A stretch of DNA of 5,654 bases from Kiritimatiellales bacterium (GTDB taxonomy: Bacteria; Verrucomicrobiota; Kiritimatiellia; Kiritimatiellales; Pontiellaceae): contig DAOVNC010000248.1 in assembly GCA_030630445.1 (NCBI GenBank), positions 1 to 5,654 of the forward strand, in the 5' to 3' direction. The translations under genes were made by a program, and so were the position numbers. This document shows positions 5,131-5,654 of this stretch, in pieces. Numbering within the stretch: the stretch's first letter is position 1; the number at the start of each line of letters is the position of its first letter. Under the pieces are notes generated by a model. That model worked only from the letters and a program-made list of their open reading frames with translations. It made no database searches and was not told where the DNA came from.

Positions 5131-5168
5131 TCGCTCCTGCTCTTCAAGCAGGCTGCCTCCGGCTCTAC
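5131..5168 (-). repeat. Possible REP-like element D, inverted relative to C
   Basis: On the minus strand a GTAG head (plus 5165-5168) is followed by a small GCC/GGC hairpin (5155-5163) and a 6-bp stem CCTGCT 5136-5141 with AGCAGG 5147-5152. Its organisation is looser than that of A, B and C, so it is tentative. With C it makes a second inverted pair, here with heads on the outside. Confidence 0.45.
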
Positions 5169-5221
5169 GAAACAGTTCCGTGCGGCGTCACAACCGTGAA
5201 TTGCTCTAAAGCCTTCAAACA

Positions 5222-5270
5222 AAAAATCCTGATTAGCCGCCAGAGAGCGCAAAAGTCGCCGCAAAGCATA
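5222..5270. repeat. GCGGC/TTTGCG dispersed intergenic repeat, no gene
   Basis: The minus strand reads as successive TTTGCGGCGAC, TTTTGCGCTCTC, TGGCGGCTAATC units, a kind of intergenic repeat often found dispersed in bacterial genomes of this group. Any short plus-strand frame across it (for example 5085-5285) gives a peptide of repeat type, without domain or ribosome site. With elements C and D it fills the 385-bp gap between the RAYT and methyltransferase genes. Confidence 0.5.
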
Positions 5271-5287
5271 ATTTACCAGAGGTAAAT
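5271..5287 (-). other. Small hairpin 3' of the methyltransferase gene
   Basis: ATTTACC (5271-5277) and GGTAAAT (5281-5287) form a perfect 7-bp stem with loop AGA, about 25 nt past the methyltransferase stop. It is AT-rich and no T-run follows on the minus strand, so a terminator role is only weakly supported. Confidence 0.35.
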
Positions 5288-5311
5288 AACGAGCAACGCA
5301 AGTGATTCAAA

Positions 5312-5500
5312 CTAAATCCGTCTAAAAACATCCCACACCACCTCGGCGAGTTGCTTCGCTAGATACGGCGGAACCGCATTGCCGACTTGATGGTACTGCT
5401 GTGTGCGCCCGCCCTCGAAAAAATAGTTGTCTGGGAAGGTTTGAATGCGAGCAGCTTCGCGCACGGTCAGGCTTCGGCATTGTTCAGGATCAGGATTACT
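5312..5500 (-). CDS. C5-cytosine-specific DNA methyltransferase, C-terminal fragment
   Basis: The last 62 codons and stop of a Dcm-type methyltransferase are present. RSLTVREAARIQTFPD matches conserved motif IX and its surroundings, and QVGNAVPPYLAKQLA is motif X, which completes the AdoMet-binding fold; DNYFFEG between them is also typical. The enzyme would methylate C5 of cytosine in a specific site, as the modification half of a restriction system or as an orphan. The N-terminal motifs I, IV (PC) and VI (ENV) and the target recognition domain are absent: homology stops around PDPEQ (near 5485-5496) and the frame meets a stop at 5512-5510. The DNA beyond belongs to a glycosyltransferase gene. 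The Vsr gene at 2219 is a natural functional partner, since Vsr repairs the T:G mismatches such methylation causes. The specificity cannot be read because the recognition domain is missing. Confidence 0.9.
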   Translation of the reverse strand, partial: SNPDPEQCRSLTVREAARIQTFPDNYFFEGGRTQQYHQVGNAVPPYLAKQLAEVVWDVFRRI

Positions 5501-5654
5501 TTGATAATCTTATTAAGCCGCACCTGAATCAATCGTCGATTCAGTTTATAGGGCCTGTTAATCCGGTACAGCGCGATGTGCTACTCAAGGAAGCATACGC
5601 CGTTATTCACCTCAATACGATTCCAGAGCGGTTTGGCCTGGTCATGGCCGAATC
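5482..5654 (+). CDS. Family 4 glycosyltransferase, internal fragment cut at both ends
   Basis: The frame reads VQDQDYFDNLIKPHL, then FIGPVNPVQRDVLLKEAYAV and PERFGLVMAE up to the window edge. This is the C-terminal half-domain pattern of GT-B glycosyltransferases of family 4: the D-YF...I.P.L helix, the FIG strand, the LL..A helix and the E-x-FGLVM-E nucleotide-sugar loop, here with PERFGL in place of the common EPFGL. No start codon or N-terminal domain is present, because the sequence switches to the methyltransferase gene just to the left. GC content is lower than in the other genes. It may come from another locus or another organism; the donor sugar and acceptor are unknown. Confidence 0.8.

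Noticed and set aside
2984..5168. CRISPR array from the repeated hairpins
   Set aside because: The elements are few, inverted, unevenly spaced and differ in stem sequence, and there are no cas genes.
5085..5285. Small plus-strand protein of 66 residues
   Set aside because: It translates REP-like and dispersed repeats, lacks a ribosome site and has no recognisable domain.

Overview
The window looks like part of a contig from an uncultured member of the PVC group (Verrucomicrobiota, Kiritimatiellota, Lentisphaerota or Planctomycetota). This is inferred from gene content: a Gfo/Idh/MocA oxidoreductase next to secreted DUF1080 (3-keto-glycoside hydrolase-like) proteins, a REP-associated tyrosine transposase with an extra C-terminal domain, and intergenic DNA crowded with short dispersed repeats. 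Most coding DNA is GC-rich; an AT-rich island near 2815-2980 and the last ~160 bases are clearly lower in GC. No rRNA, tRNA or CRISPR array was seen.

Left third (1-2074): the C-terminal ~417 codons of a Gfo/Idh/MocA oxidoreductase, an imperfect GC-rich hairpin, then a secreted DUF1080 protein on the same strand. The pair fits a 3-keto-sugar route in which a dehydrogenase makes or reduces a 3-keto glycoside and a DUF1080 enzyme cleaves it. A second secreted DUF1080 protein lies on the minus strand at 3106-3825.

Middle (2075-3105): a repeat-filled gap runs directly into a Vsr-type mismatch endonuclease gene whose catalytic and zinc residues look intact but whose C-terminal tail looks derived from non-coding DNA. 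Then comes an AT-rich stretch with dyads, an inverted pair of GTAG-headed hairpins (REP-like), and a short relic of a second transposase gene encoding VRGNPRRWALRD, almost the same as the intact gene's VRANPRRWALRD.

Right part (3826-5311): an intact REP-associated tyrosine transposase (RAYT, HUH/Y1 type) on the minus strand. It is bracketed by a ~50 bp direct repeat, and a second GTAG-hairpin pair lies beyond its 5' side. Its last ~110 residues resemble a SLOG/DprA-like nucleotide- or DNA-binding fold, making it a fusion protein. Together, gene, hairpins and relic form an active-looking RAYT/REP system.

Right edge (5312-5654): the last 62 codons of a C5-cytosine DNA methyltransferase on the minus strand, the natural partner of Vsr, abruptly joined inside a CAGGAT repeat to an internal piece of a family 4 glycosyltransferase on the plus strand. 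Both are cut at the same point, so this is either a real rearrangement or an assembly/amplification chimera; genes beyond about 5480 should not be trusted as neighbours until checked.
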